NCBI RefSeq assembly: GCF_036884845.1
Contig: NZ_CP145732.1
Location: 4,836,001 to 4,900,000 of the forward strand
Length of the DNA: 64,000 nucleotides
Origin: Pseudomonas sp. MAG733B
GTDB lineage: Bacteria > Pseudomonadota > Gammaproteobacteria > Pseudomonadales > Pseudomonadaceae
Direction: 5' to 3'
Position numbers and translations under genes: made by a program. Under the pieces are notes generated by a model. The model had not been told where the DNA came from, searched no databases, and saw only the letters and a list, made by a program, of their open reading frames with translations. Positions 8,887 to 17,429 of this stretch are shown here, one piece after another. The stretch's first letter is position 1, and each line of letters opens with the position of its first letter.

Positions 8887-9345
8887 TCACTCCACCAACG
8901 AAACCAACCTCGGCTCAACCGCCCCCTTCTCCACTTCCAGCAACGCCAACGTCACCGGCAACTTGAACCGCCGCGGCCCCGCGCTGCCCGGGTTTAGGAA
9001 CAGCCGTTCGCCACGCCACTCAATGCTTCGCTTATGGGAATGTCCGGTAATCACCAGCCTCGTGCCCGCATCAAGCAGCGCGGGTACATCGGCAATGTCA
9101 TGCACCAGTAAGGTTTGCCAACCGTTGAGGTCGAAACTCAGGTGATCGGCGACGAGTTCTGCCCACGGGGCCGTCTGGTCGTTATTCCCGCGCACGACAT
9201 ACAGCGGCGCAATCGCCGCCAGTTGTTCAAGGATTTCCGGTTTGCCGATGTCGCCCGCATGAATAATCCGTTCACAGCCCTGCAACGCCGCGAGGGCTTC
9301 GGGGCGCAGCAGGCCATGGGTATCGGAAATCACGCCAACTTTCAT
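8887..9345 (-). CDS. YfcE/MJ0936-family metallophosphoesterase
   Basis: 152 residues of the small calcineurin-like phosphoesterase family. Metal ligands are seen in VISDTHG (residues 5-11), HAGDIG (about 29-34), VRGNNDQ (about 50-56) and ITGHSHK (about 98-104). The family hydrolyses phosphodiesters in a Mn-dependent way in vitro; the physiological substrate is not known. ATG 9345 has GGAG 6 nt upstream. It lies 36 bp before the cupin stop on the same strand; the two could share a transcript but are not functionally linked by sequence. Confidence 0.9.
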   Translation of the reverse strand: MKVGVISDTHGLLRPEALAALQGCERIIHAGDIGKPEILEQLAAIAPLYVVRGNNDQTAPWAELVADHLSFDLNGWQTLLVHDIADVPALLDAGTRLVITGHSHKRSIEWRGERLFLNPGSAGPRRFKLPVTLALLEVEKGAVEPRLVSLVE

Positions 9346-9381
9346 GCAAGGCTCCAGGCCAAATTCAATATTGAGCGCCTC

Positions 9382-9876
9382 TCACTTCGACGCATTCCGA
9401 GGATCATCATGGCTATCAATGTATTCAAGCCCCAGCGGCCCCGTGCCGTAAACCTGTGAGATGTACTCCCCGGATTTCGCCCAGTGAAAGTGCGGCGTAT
9501 TGGCCGGCAGTATCACGACGCTACCCGGCCCATAAGCAACCAGTTTGTCCGGGTCAAAGACCTTACCAAACCCAATGTAGAAAACGCCGGACATGACGGT
9601 ATAGATACGATTTTCTGGATGGGTATGGGGCATTAACTTCGTGCCGTTGGGCACTTTGACTCGCACAACGTAGGGTGCAGGCTTACTCGGATCGCCGGCG
9701 ATAACAGCCAGTTTCACTTCTTTCGGGAACGCGGGAAAGCTGCGCCATTCCACGTCTTCGTTGTGTAAAGCGCCGACTTTATCGAGGGGCAAGGGTTGTG
9801 CCTGGACAAACGGCACGGCTGCACTTGCAACAAGAACCGCAGCCAAACCAGCCATTTTGAAAATGTTCTGAATCAT
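9382..9876 (-). CDS. Exported cupin-domain protein
   Basis: 164 residues with a signal peptide (MAGLAAVLVASAAVPFVQA, cleavage after VQA) and a single cupin. Motif 1 is PHTHPENRIYTVMSG with two His and a Glu-like ligand; motif 2 is YGPGSVVILPANTPHFHW with the last His. Metal binding in the periplasm is likely and the reaction unknown. ATG 9876 has AAGG 8 nt upstream; an in-frame GTG at 9885 is less likely. A second exported cupin with a different motif set lies at 23298. Confidence 0.85.
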   Translation of the reverse strand: MIQNIFKMAGLAAVLVASAAVPFVQAQPLPLDKVGALHNEDVEWRSFPAFPKEVKLAVIAGDPSKPAPYVVRVKVPNGTKLMPHTHPENRIYTVMSGVFYIGFGKVFDPDKLVAYGPGSVVILPANTPHFHWAKSGEYISQVYGTGPLGLEYIDSHDDPRNASK

Positions 9877-10076
9877 GAGAGACACCTTAGCGATGCAGTA
9901 GACAAAATCGTCGGGCTGACTCTATTTGTGATCGGCGCTGCTGATAATGACACTGTGGCGCATTACAGTTGATCCGCAATGTAATCAATGTAATGGCGCA
10001 ATCCCCGCTCCACATCATCACGCCTACCAGCGGTGTTCCGCTCGCCCTATCAATGCCGTCGATGTTCACAATCACT

Positions 10077-10153
10077 TCAATGAAGTTCTCTTAAAAAATC
10101 CGCGGCGTAACATCAGCTCCATACCAACCAACAACACCCCGGAGCACACGATC
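10077..10153 (+). promoter_or_regulatory. Conserved upstream block of repeat protein 1
   Basis: This block is almost identical upstream of three repeat-protein genes (also 28211-28287 and 31439-31515). Fixed parts are TCAATGAAGTTCTCTTAAAA, then TCC plus three variable bases, then GCGTAACATC, GCTCCATACCAACC and GGAGCACACGATC before ATG. GAAGTT and CGTAAC are 18 bp apart, with the only strongly variable bases between them, which looks like an ECF-sigma style promoter (inference). GGAG at 10141 is the ribosome-binding site. Confidence 0.6.
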
Positions 10154-10477
10154 ATGAAACGCCAAACCATCCTCAGCATCGCTTTCTCGATCTTCGCAGT
10201 TAACGCTTTCGCCGCAACTTCTGCTCAACCTGTCGTCGCTGAAGGCGGCGCGGATCGACTGATTGAAAGCCGTGTGGCTGAAGGTGGTTCGGATCGTCTG
10301 ATCCAGAATCGTGTGGCTGAAGGCGGTTCTGATCGCCTGATCGAAAACCGCGTCGCTGCCGATGGTTCGGATCGTTTGAAAGGTAACGAAGTCGCTGCCG
10401 ATGGCTCCGACCGTCTGCAAGGCAACTCCGTCGCCGCCGATGGCTCGGATCGTCTGCAAGGCAACACCGTCGCCTGA
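10154..10477 (+). CDS. Exported 13-residue-repeat protein 1 (6 units)
   Basis: 107 residues: a signal peptide (MKRQTILSIAFSIFAVNAFA, cleavage before ATSAQPV), then six uninterrupted 13-residue units and a final VA. The first three read VAEGGSDRLIENR, the last three VAADGSDRLQGNT, with small changes. The core is VA(E/A)(G/D)G(S/A)DRL. No Cys, no membrane segment and no other domain. GG.DRL recalls RTX nonapeptides, but the period is 13 and the Ca-binding GxD spacing is missing. I recall related Pseudomonas proteins sometimes labelled phage infection protein; nothing here supports that name. Promoter and terminator are shared with proteins 2 and 3. Function unknown. Confidence 0.85.
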   Translation: MKRQTILSIAFSIFAVNAFAATSAQPVVAEGGADRLIESRVAEGGSDRLIQNRVAEGGSDRLIENRVAADGSDRLKGNEVAADGSDRLQGNSVAADGSDRLQGNTVA

Positions 10478-10500
10478 ACACATCGCGACAACGCAATACC

Positions 10501-10538
10501 CACAAAAAACCCGGCCTGATCAGCCGGGTTTTTTGTGG
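10501..10538 (+). terminator. Intrinsic terminator of repeat protein 1
   Basis: CCCGGC-CTGATCA-GCCGGG hairpin flanked by A6 and T6 (CACAAAAAACCCGGC / GCCGGGTTTTTTGTG), 23 bp after the stop. The same core hairpin closes repeat proteins 2 and 3. Confidence 0.92.
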
Positions 10539-10573
10539 GTGTAACAAATGTGCTTTTGGCTCCAGGCTACTGG

Positions 10574-11014
10574 TTAGTACACCACGTACATCCCCAGTCC
10601 CAAAACCACCACGACAGCATGCGGAAGGCACACATGTGGCCACCTCGCAAACTCGAAATACCTACCCGCCACCTCGGCATGAAACGTCTCGAACCACCGC
10701 GCCGATATCTGGAATGCAGGAATTGGCGGCGGGCTTTCAGCTGAAAAATACGCTTCAATGTCCCGTATGCGTCCATGGTAAGCATATTGAAAACCCTTCC
10801 AGGAGGTCTCCAATGCCCAGAAAAGAGTCGCGGTCAGCGCAGCGATCAGGAAGAGGCTTGGTGACGCGCTTGTGAAGCCGGCAACGATTTGAGCAAGGCT
10901 GAACGTCACACTCCAGCCTTTGATCAGCAGCGTTCTGCTGTCAAAATCTTCAACCACTTTCTGAAGGTGCAGGTACTCGGTTTCGAGCTGTTTTCTTAAG
11001 AGGTCAACGTCCAT
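10574..11014 (-). CDS. Two-helix membrane protein of unknown function
   Basis: 146 residues: an N-terminal amphipathic helix (MDVDLLRKQLETEYLHLQKV), the conserved-looking LLIKGWSVT, then two close hydrophobic helices (FSLAQIVAGFTSASPSLFLI and LTATLFWALETSWKGF) and a C-terminal hydrophobic stretch AVVVVLGLGMYVVY. The KGWSVT plus paired helices resembles a widespread family of small uncharacterised membrane proteins (SLATT-like layout); I cannot name it with certainty. ATG 11014 has AAGGT 6 nt upstream. It converges on the repeat-protein 1 terminator. Confidence 0.65.
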   Translation of the reverse strand: MDVDLLRKQLETEYLHLQKVVEDFDSRTLLIKGWSVTFSLAQIVAGFTSASPSLFLIAALTATLFWALETSWKGFQYAYHGRIRDIEAYFSAESPPPIPAFQISARWFETFHAEVAGRYFEFARWPHVCLPHAVVVVLGLGMYVVY

Positions 11015-11177
11015 TGTTTTACCTTCAATTCGGTAAGTTCAGCTTCGTTCACGGTGAGGATAGTACAGCGCTGTAATTCATCACGTTTCACTACGCTCTC
11101 CCCGTTAGCGGTCAGTGCAGGTCATTCTGACTCTTCGAATGTCGTACCGTTATTGGGCTAACAGAATGGAGTCTGAA

Positions 11178-12245
11178 ATGGTAAATCGCACAGGCAAACG
11201 GGTCGTTGTCATCGGCGCTGGCATCGTGGGCGCCTCCTTGGCATATCACTTGGCTGGCAAAGGTGCGAATGTCACCTTGGTCGAGGCTGAAGATATCGCG
11301 TCCGGGGTGACGGGAACCTCATTCGCATGGATCAATGCTTCACACAGCGAACCTGACCCCATTGCGCAATTGCGCGGTGCAGCCATTCAGGAATACCACC
11401 GACTCGAAACCGAACTGCCCGACTTGGCGATACGCTGGACAGGTTCTCTGTCCTACAGCGCAAACCTGGATGAAGGGCCCCCGGATATCCAATCATCGGC
11501 CAACCTGATATCCCGCTCGCGGATTCTGGGTCTTGAGCCGAACCTCAAGAATCCCCCTCGGCATGCCGTGTATGTCGCCGAAGAAGGCGCCCTCGATGCA
11601 GTGCAGGCAACACACGTTTTGATCGCGGGTGCTGAAGCGCATGGTGCGAAGGTTCTGACGCACACTCAGGTGGTGGGTTTTACAACCCGTGATGCAGAGG
11701 TGACGGGAGTCGAAACGGTAACCGGCATCATCGAGGCCGATATTGTCGTACTGGCCGCAGGGACCGGCATCACACAGCTGACCCAGACGCTGAAAATCCT
11801 TCTTCCCATCGAGGCCTCCCCAGCGATTTTCATCCGCTACAAGACACAACCCAATCTCGTGAACACCATCATTTCCAGCCCCGAAATGGAGGTAAGGCAA
11901 GGCTCGGAGGGTACGCTGCTGGCGGCAGAAGATTACTTGGGCGACGCTTGCGAAAACCAACCCATGGCGATCGCGCTGCGCACCGCTCGGGCCATCCAGA
12001 ACGAACTCCATGGGGTTGTTTCCATCGAGCCGGAAGTGGCTTGCGTCGGACTCAGACCCATACCTGGCGATGGTATTCCCATCGTCGGCTACCTACCCGA
12101 CATCGGCGGTGCGTACGTTTGCACAATGCACCCTGGCGTCGCTCTGGCGGCGGTAGTTGGCCGTCTTGCCAGTGAGGAAATAATCGACAACACGTTATCC
12201 CCTGCCCTTGCGCCCTGCCATCCCAAGCGGTTTTTCCGCACGTAG
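11178..12245 (+). CDS. FAD-dependent oxidoreductase (DadA/DAO family)
   Basis: 355 residues. The N-terminal dinucleotide fold VVVIGAGIVGASLAYHLAGKG, here VIGAGIVGASLAYHL, followed by VTLVEAEDIASGVTGTSFAW is typical of the FAD-binding amino-acid oxidase/dehydrogenase family. The C-terminal GLRPIPGDGIPIVGYLPDI and YVCTMHPGVALA complete the flavin site. Substrate is likely an amino acid or amine but is not determined. ATG 11178 has GGAG 6 nt upstream; in-frame starts at 11115 and 11166 exist. It stands alone, and the next gene is the AT-rich ankyrin gene. Confidence 0.82.
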   Translation: MVNRTGKRVVVIGAGIVGASLAYHLAGKGANVTLVEAEDIASGVTGTSFAWINASHSEPDPIAQLRGAAIQEYHRLETELPDLAIRWTGSLSYSANLDEGPPDIQSSANLISRSRILGLEPNLKNPPRHAVYVAEEGALDAVQATHVLIAGAEAHGAKVLTHTQVVGFTTRDAEVTGVETVTGIIEADIVVLAAGTGITQLTQTLKILLPIEASPAIFIRYKTQPNLVNTIISSPEMEVRQGSEGTLLAAEDYLGDACENQPMAIALRTARAIQNELHGVVSIEPEVACVGLRPIPGDGIPIVGYLPDIGGAYVCTMHPGVALAAVVGRLASEEIIDNTLSPALAPCHPKRFFRT

Positions 12246-12405
12246 GGGACGCCCTTGATTGTTAACAGCGGCTGTTGCCCGCTTCATATAACTGCCGGTT
12301 ACATTTTCAAATAGTTGTGTGTGAATGTTTGTAGGCTAAAAGCATCACTATAAAACGATGTACCCTTTCGAATAATTGTGCTCAATGTAAAACAAAGGGG
12401 GTTTT

Positions 12406-13440
12406 ATGACCATCACTGCAATTCAATCAGTACACCCGAGCTCGCAACTACCCGACGTACACAAGCCTTCAAATTTCAGTTCTATTTCTGATGGACTTCA
12501 CAACACCAGCAACACACCAGAAGGAACTCCTTTGATATCGCCACCAGCAACTAGACATCACACGCTCAATAAAAACACCATAGATTGGTTCAAGGCAGTG
12601 ACGACCAACGATTGTGAAACAATCGAATCGCTAATCAAGAACGGCGTAGACGTCAACCTAAAAGGTCCCGGCGGCCTCACCGCTTTAGTGTACAGTCTGT
12701 TTGGAGATATTGACGGCGAAACAAACATCCAAATTGTCACACATATTCTGCAAGCAAAAGACTTGAACATCAGCAAAGATACCGCTGGTGTTTATTTCAA
12801 CACATTACGAGAGCTTAAAAAAACTCAAGAAACAACAAACACCTATATTAAATATCAAAAAATAACCAAAGAAGAACCAGCACTCAACAAATTTACTATT
12901 GGCGCCGATAAAAAAACCGATGCACTTGAAGAACTGTACACAAGAGATGACGTAATAAAATGGCAAAAAGCCGTTATTCAACTGGTAACTCCGCCCCAGC
13001 TAACCGAGATCCAAAAAAACTGGTTTGAAGCCATCAAATATTCGGATACAGAAGCAATAAACCAAATGATGCAATCCGCAACAATTATCAACATGACAGA
13101 TCACCTCGGCCGCACAGCCTTGTGGCTTGCTGCATACAAAGGGGATGTGGATCTTCTGGAAATCCTGCTTGCTTCCGACGGGCTCAACATCGATAAGCAA
13201 ACCGCAGGTGAGTTTCACATGGATCTTTTCGTACTACGAGACTGCCTGATTTCTGGAAAAATCGACAAAGAAGAAATCCGTAAGGCGCTCACGGAGCTAA
13301 CGACTGATCCCTATCCGAGTGTTTATGCCGAATTGCTTGAAAAAGTGGGTTCAACATCTCCCCACAACACCTCCATCTTCAATCGACTAAAACAGTCCCT
13401 TTTCACCACAATTTGTGTAAACACCGGATTCCGGAACTGA
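12406..13440 (+). CDS. AT-rich ankyrin-repeat protein, possibly acquired
   Basis: 344 residues with at least two ankyrin-type repeats: WFKAVTTNDCETIESLIKNG plus VDVNLKGPGGLTALVYSLFG around 60-100, and WFEAIKYSDTEAINQMMQSA plus HLGRTALWLAAYKGDVDLLE around 205-255. The first 60 residues are Ser, Thr, Pro, Asn and His rich with no Sec signal, as in many type III effectors. Base composition and codon use (AAA, ATA, ACA, AAT) are plainly more AT-rich than neighbours. AGGGGG precedes ATG 12406. No hrp box, chaperone gene or secretion gene is seen, so an effector role is only a hypothesis. Confidence 0.7.
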   Translation: MTITAIQSVHPSSQLPDVHKPSNFSSISDGLHNTSNTPEGTPLISPPATRHHTLNKNTIDWFKAVTTNDCETIESLIKNGVDVNLKGPGGLTALVYSLFGDIDGETNIQIVTHILQAKDLNISKDTAGVYFNTLRELKKTQETTNTYIKYQKITKEEPALNKFTIGADKKTDALEELYTRDDVIKWQKAVIQLVTPPQLTEIQKNWFEAIKYSDTEAINQMMQSATIINMTDHLGRTALWLAAYKGDVDLLEILLASDGLNIDKQTAGEFHMDLFVLRDCLISGKIDKEEIRKALTELTTDPYPSVYAELLEKVGSTSPHNTSIFNRLKQSLFTTICVNTGFRN

Positions 13441-13450
13441 CCAGCAGTCA

Positions 13451-16348
13451 TCAGCCCCCCATCACCGAACTCGCCAACAACGCCTCCAACCCCATAGGCC
13501 TGGCAAAGTAATAACCCTGGGCCTGCCCTGCGCCCATCTCGCGCAGCAGGTCCAGCGTCGCTTGATCCTCGACACCTTCGGCCACCACGCTCAGGTCAAG
13601 CGATTCGGCCATGCGCACGATGGCCCGGACGATTGCGCGACTGCGGGCGCTGGTGGTCAGTTCGAGGATGAACGACTTGTCGATTTTCAAGCCGCTGAAT
13701 TGGTATTGATGCACGTAGCTCAGGGATGAAAATCCTGCGCCGAAGTCATCGAGCACCACCGACATGCCGTTGTCGGCCAATTGCTGCATGGTCTGCTTGG
13801 CAATCGCCGGTTCGGCCACCAGCGCACCTTCGGTCAACTCCAGGCAAATCCGCGACGGCTCGACGCCGTGTTGCGCCAACAACGCCAACACATCACTGGC
13901 GAAGTCCGGCCGCGTCATGCTGTAGCTGGAGCAATTGACGTGCACCGCAGGCCAGTTGGCGTGTTCAGGTTTCGCGAGGATCGCGGCGATGCTGGCCAGC
14001 ATGTACAAGTCCAGTCGGCCGATCAGGCGCAAACCCTCGACATCCGGAAGGAACTCGCCCGGCGCGATCACCCGGCCGTCCGGGGAATGCCAACGGATCA
14101 GCGCTTCCAGGGCTAACAGCTCGCCGGTTTCCACACTGACAATCGGCTGGAAATACGGCAGCAGTTCGTCGGTACGCTTGAGCGCATTGCGCAAGGCCCC
14201 TTCTCGCTCGACCTGGTCCGAGACTTCGCGGCGCACTTCCTGGTTGAACACCGCATAGCTGTCGCGCCCGGCACTCTTGACCCGGTACATCGCCGCATCG
14301 GCATCGCGCAGCAAGTCAGCCGGCTCGTGATGGAACTGACTGTCGGCGCTGACAATACCGATGCTGCAGGACGAAAAAACCTCATAGCCATTGATGAAAA
14401 ACGGCAGGTCGAACGCCGCCAGGATTCGTTCGGCGATTTCGATGACCACGTCCAACGACGCCTCGGGAGCGAGCACTGAAAATTCGTCGCCGCCCAGGCG
14501 CGCCAGCATGTCGGTTTCGCGCAAGCAACCGCGTAGGCGGTGGGCGGCCTGCATCAACAGCAGGTCGCCGAAATGGTGGCCGAGGCTGTCGTTGACCATC
14601 TTGAAACGGTCAAGATCGATGAACATCACCGCCAAGTGCCCGCCGTGACTGCCAAAGCGTGACCAGGCCAGATTGAGGCGCTGCTGCAGGTAGGTGCGAT
14701 TCGGTAGCCCGGTCAGCGCATCGTGGGTGTTTTCATGCTGCAACTTGGCATTGGCGTGATCGAGTTCACGGGTGCGGCTCTGCACCCGGGCTTCGAGCTT
14801 GAGGTTGGCGGTATGGATCGCTTCGGCGGCGGTACGGCGCGACAACGCGGTGTCGATGTGCCGCGACACGAACGTCAGCAGTTCCTGGTCCCGCAGCGTG
14901 TACCACACGTGCGAGGTATAGCTTTGCACCGCCAGCACGCCTCGCACCATGTCGCCATCGAACAAGGGAATGCCCAGCCAGGAGAAGGACCGGACCGATT
15001 CCTGAGCCAGTTCGATTTCACCGTTAGCAGCCAATCGTTCAGCCTCGCCGACGTCGATCAGGCAAGGTCGACGCTGGCGGATCACGTACTCGGTCAGGCC
15101 CCGACGCCCACGCCGCGCTGGCGGACAGATCGTCTGCCGCTCGTCCACGTAATAGGGAAAAGTCACTTCACTGGTCGCATCGTCGAACAGCGCAATGTAG
15201 AAGTTCTGCGCGAACAGCAGATCACCGACGATGCCATGCAAGGTTTGGAATAGCTCAGCCATGTCGCCAGACTGGCTCGACAGTTCGGCAATCTGGAACA
15301 GCGCGCTTTGCAGATGCTCGGCGCGCTCGCGGTCCGCCACTTCCTGCCGTAACGCGTCGTTGAGTGCCGAAAGCTCCAGGGTGCGGCGCATCACCGTTTG
15401 CTCCAGTTCCTCCCGGTGCAGAATCCGGCCCAGGGCCATGGCCACGTGGCGCGCCACTACCAGAAACAACGCGCGGTCTTCAGCGCTGTAAATACGCGCA
15501 ACGTCATAGACCTGCATCGCCAGCATACCGAACACTTCATCCGAGGCGTTTTTCAACGGCGCGCCCATCCAGAATTCGGGACGATCACCCACGCAATAGA
15601 AACGCCCCTCCGCTTGAGCCGCGAGAATACCGGCGGCGTCGATCAGCAGCGGCTGGCCGGTGGTCAACACCTGGCCGGTCAATGACAGGCGCGAAGGGAC
15701 AAGGTATTCGTAGTTCTCGGACTCCAGCGCATCAACGTCGATGATGTCGACGTAATACGGGTAGTCGATCTTGCCGGTGTGCGGGTCGTACAGCGCAAGA
15801 TAGAAGTTCTCGGCATCGATCAGGCTGGCCAGCAACCGGTGAACCCCCACCAGAAACACGGCGCGGTCGCGGGTTGAACTGGCCAGGTAGGTGATTTCAT
15901 ACAGCACACGTTGAGTAATCTGCGCACGGGCAAGCGTATTGGTCTGTAGCTGAACACCCAGGTGCAGGGCAAATTCGGCGAGCGCCGGTTCCGCGGCCTC
16001 GTCTTCTGGCGCGAGTAGCCAGCCCAGCACACTTTCGCCCCTGCCGGTCGGCCAGCGGTGCAAGCGTCGGGCCCGGCAAAAGGCGTCAAATGCTTCATTC
16101 TCGATGTTTAAGGGCCACTGCGTCCGAGGGTCGCCTTGCCCGACGCAATGCATTTGTTCACCTGCGCGGTAAAACACCCACGCGGTGGTATGACGCCAGA
16201 TGCGCGCTGAGTCCAGCAATTGTTCGATTGTGCCCGCGCTGCCAACGCAATCCATGCCGACAGTAGCCGGGTAATCGTTATGTTGAAGTGACGCTACTGC
16301 GCAATCGGTCGATTGCCGTGGGGAGTCGTTCCTTGTACGCAAACTCAT
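13451..16348 (-). CDS. GAF-GAF-GGDEF-EAL cyclic-di-GMP protein
   Basis: 965 residues: two GAF-like sensor domains (about 150-310 and 350-500), a short coiled coil, a GGDEF domain with intact LARLGGDEFSVLAPE (about 630) and an EAL domain with LLALEALIRW, DDFGAGFSSLSY and EGVEDQATLDLLREMG. Both catalytic motifs look intact, so either synthesis or breakdown of c-di-GMP is possible. No membrane helix, so cytoplasmic. ATG 16348 has GGGAG 6 nt upstream; the frame extends to 16396. The next upstream genes on the same strand are the FixJ-like regulator and the hybrid kinase, giving a signalling cluster. Confidence 0.9.
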   Translation of the reverse strand: MSLRTRNDSPRQSTDCAVASLQHNDYPATVGMDCVGSAGTIEQLLDSARIWRHTTAWVFYRAGEQMHCVGQGDPRTQWPLNIENEAFDAFCRARRLHRWPTGRGESVLGWLLAPEDEAAEPALAEFALHLGVQLQTNTLARAQITQRVLYEITYLASSTRDRAVFLVGVHRLLASLIDAENFYLALYDPHTGKIDYPYYVDIIDVDALESENYEYLVPSRLSLTGQVLTTGQPLLIDAAGILAAQAEGRFYCVGDRPEFWMGAPLKNASDEVFGMLAMQVYDVARIYSAEDRALFLVVARHVAMALGRILHREELEQTVMRRTLELSALNDALRQEVADRERAEHLQSALFQIAELSSQSGDMAELFQTLHGIVGDLLFAQNFYIALFDDATSEVTFPYYVDERQTICPPARRGRRGLTEYVIRQRRPCLIDVGEAERLAANGEIELAQESVRSFSWLGIPLFDGDMVRGVLAVQSYTSHVWYTLRDQELLTFVSRHIDTALSRRTAAEAIHTANLKLEARVQSRTRELDHANAKLQHENTHDALTGLPNRTYLQQRLNLAWSRFGSHGGHLAVMFIDLDRFKMVNDSLGHHFGDLLLMQAAHRLRGCLRETDMLARLGGDEFSVLAPEASLDVVIEIAERILAAFDLPFFINGYEVFSSCSIGIVSADSQFHHEPADLLRDADAAMYRVKSAGRDSYAVFNQEVRREVSDQVEREGALRNALKRTDELLPYFQPIVSVETGELLALEALIRWHSPDGRVIAPGEFLPDVEGLRLIGRLDLYMLASIAAILAKPEHANWPAVHVNCSSYSMTRPDFASDVLALLAQHGVEPSRICLELTEGALVAEPAIAKQTMQQLADNGMSVVLDDFGAGFSSLSYVHQYQFSGLKIDKSFILELTTSARSRAIVRAIVRMAESLDLSVVAEGVEDQATLDLLREMGAGQAQGYYFARPMGLEALLASSVMGG

Positions 16349-16548
16349 CAGCGCTCCCTGAGCCAGAAACTGGCGACACTCACTGACTGCTAGCAATGTG
16401 CCAGTGAGCTTCTCATTTAAAGCTTGTTGTTATTTATTTCAATAATTTTGTTCGCTTGTGTGCCAACTATGAGACGAGCAGCAAGTTATTGGCGATTTGT
16501 CGTCCCGTGCGCGGCAATCGTCATCGGCGCCAACCAGCCTGACGCAGC

Positions 16549-17193
16549 TTAGTGACTATGCCCAACTCCCAACGCCTCCGCCATGCGTACCAGATCCGCA
16601 AAGGACCTGGCGTGCATTTTTTTCATGGCATGGGAGCGGTGAATCTTGATGGTGATTTCGCTGAGGTTCATCTGCCCGGCGATCTGTTTGTTCATCAGGC
16701 CTTTGACGGCAAGCGCCATGACCTCTCGCTCACGCGCCGTCAGCGATTGATAGTCGGCATGCAGGTTCGAAGATTGCCGTTCGACTTCCCGGCGCTTGAT
16801 ATCGGTTTGCAGCGCGGTGGATACCGCGTCCAGCAGGTCCTGCTCACGAAACGGCTTCGCCAGGAAGTCCACGGCACCCGCTTTCATAGCCTTGACGGAC
16901 ATCTCGATGTCGCCATGGCCGGTGATGAAAATAATCGGAATGGTCGTGTTGGACTCAACCAGTTGCCGCTGGAAATCCAGGCCGCTATTGCCTTGAAGAC
17001 GTACATCCAGGACCAGGCAACTGGCGCCCTCGGTCTTCGGCTGGCGGAGAAATTCCGCCGTGGAGGCGAAGGTTTCGACGCGGATGCCGGCAGAGCGCAA
17101 AAGGTTGCTCAGTGCGTCGCGTATGGAAGCATCGTCATCCACCACGTACACGATCGAACCATTGTTTTGCGGCTCACAAGACGGTGCGTTCAT
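16549..17193 (-). CDS. FixJ-like response regulator with LuxR-type HTH
   Basis: 214 residues: receiver domain (VYVVDDDASIRDALSNLLRS, phosphoacceptor Asp63 in LVLDVRLQG, FITGHGD, Lys in FLAKPFREQDLL) and a C-terminal LuxR helix-turn-helix (LTAREREVMALAVKGLMNKQ, then IAGQMNLSEITIKIHRSHAM). The FixJ-type linker and GHGDI(E/A)MSV motif are clear. The likely kinase partner is the hybrid histidine kinase ending 237 bp upstream on the same strand. It resembles the regulator at 37080 closely (shared LDVRLQG.SGLDFQ and KAGAVDFL.KPFREQDL). ATG 17193 has only a weak GAG binding site. Confidence 0.9.
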   Translation of the reverse strand: MNAPSCEPQNNGSIVYVVDDDASIRDALSNLLRSAGIRVETFASTAEFLRQPKTEGASCLVLDVRLQGNSGLDFQRQLVESNTTIPIIFITGHGDIEMSVKAMKAGAVDFLAKPFREQDLLDAVSTALQTDIKRREVERQSSNLHADYQSLTAREREVMALAVKGLMNKQIAGQMNLSEITIKIHRSHAMKKMHARSFADLVRMAEALGVGHSH

Positions 17194-17391
17194 GCACGGC
17201 ACTCTTGAAAAATTGACGGAAAAAAAAGTGTAGCACAGCATCTAAATTTGCCTGGAATGCACCCAGGGAGCCGCCGTAGCGGCATCGCGGCCCTCGCTGA
17301 CGCCAGGCTGCGAAGCAGAGTTGCAACGCCGAAATCAACCGGCTTGCCATTGGCGAAACCTTCCAGATCCGTCACCTCGATCGGCCCCTCT

Positions 17392-17408
17392 TAAACCTAA
17401 GTATTGCG
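17392..17408 (-). promoter_or_regulatory. Weak match to the ATACCYAGGTAT motif
   Basis: On the minus strand CAATACTTAGGTTTAAG, about 200 bp upstream of the FixJ-like start at 17193. It matches 9 or 10 of the 12 positions of the palindrome found elsewhere in the window. Listed as a possible member of that set only. Confidence 0.3.
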
Positions 17409-17429
17409 ACTGGCACTGACCGACTATGT

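Noticed and set aside
10235..10471. Tandem repeats as a CRISPR array
   Set aside because: 39-bp units are contiguous with no spacers and encode an in-frame peptide repeat after a signal peptide; the same holds at 28369, 31597 and 52500.
12246..12405. hrp box before the ankyrin gene
   Set aside because: No GGAACC-N15/16-CCAC pattern is present.
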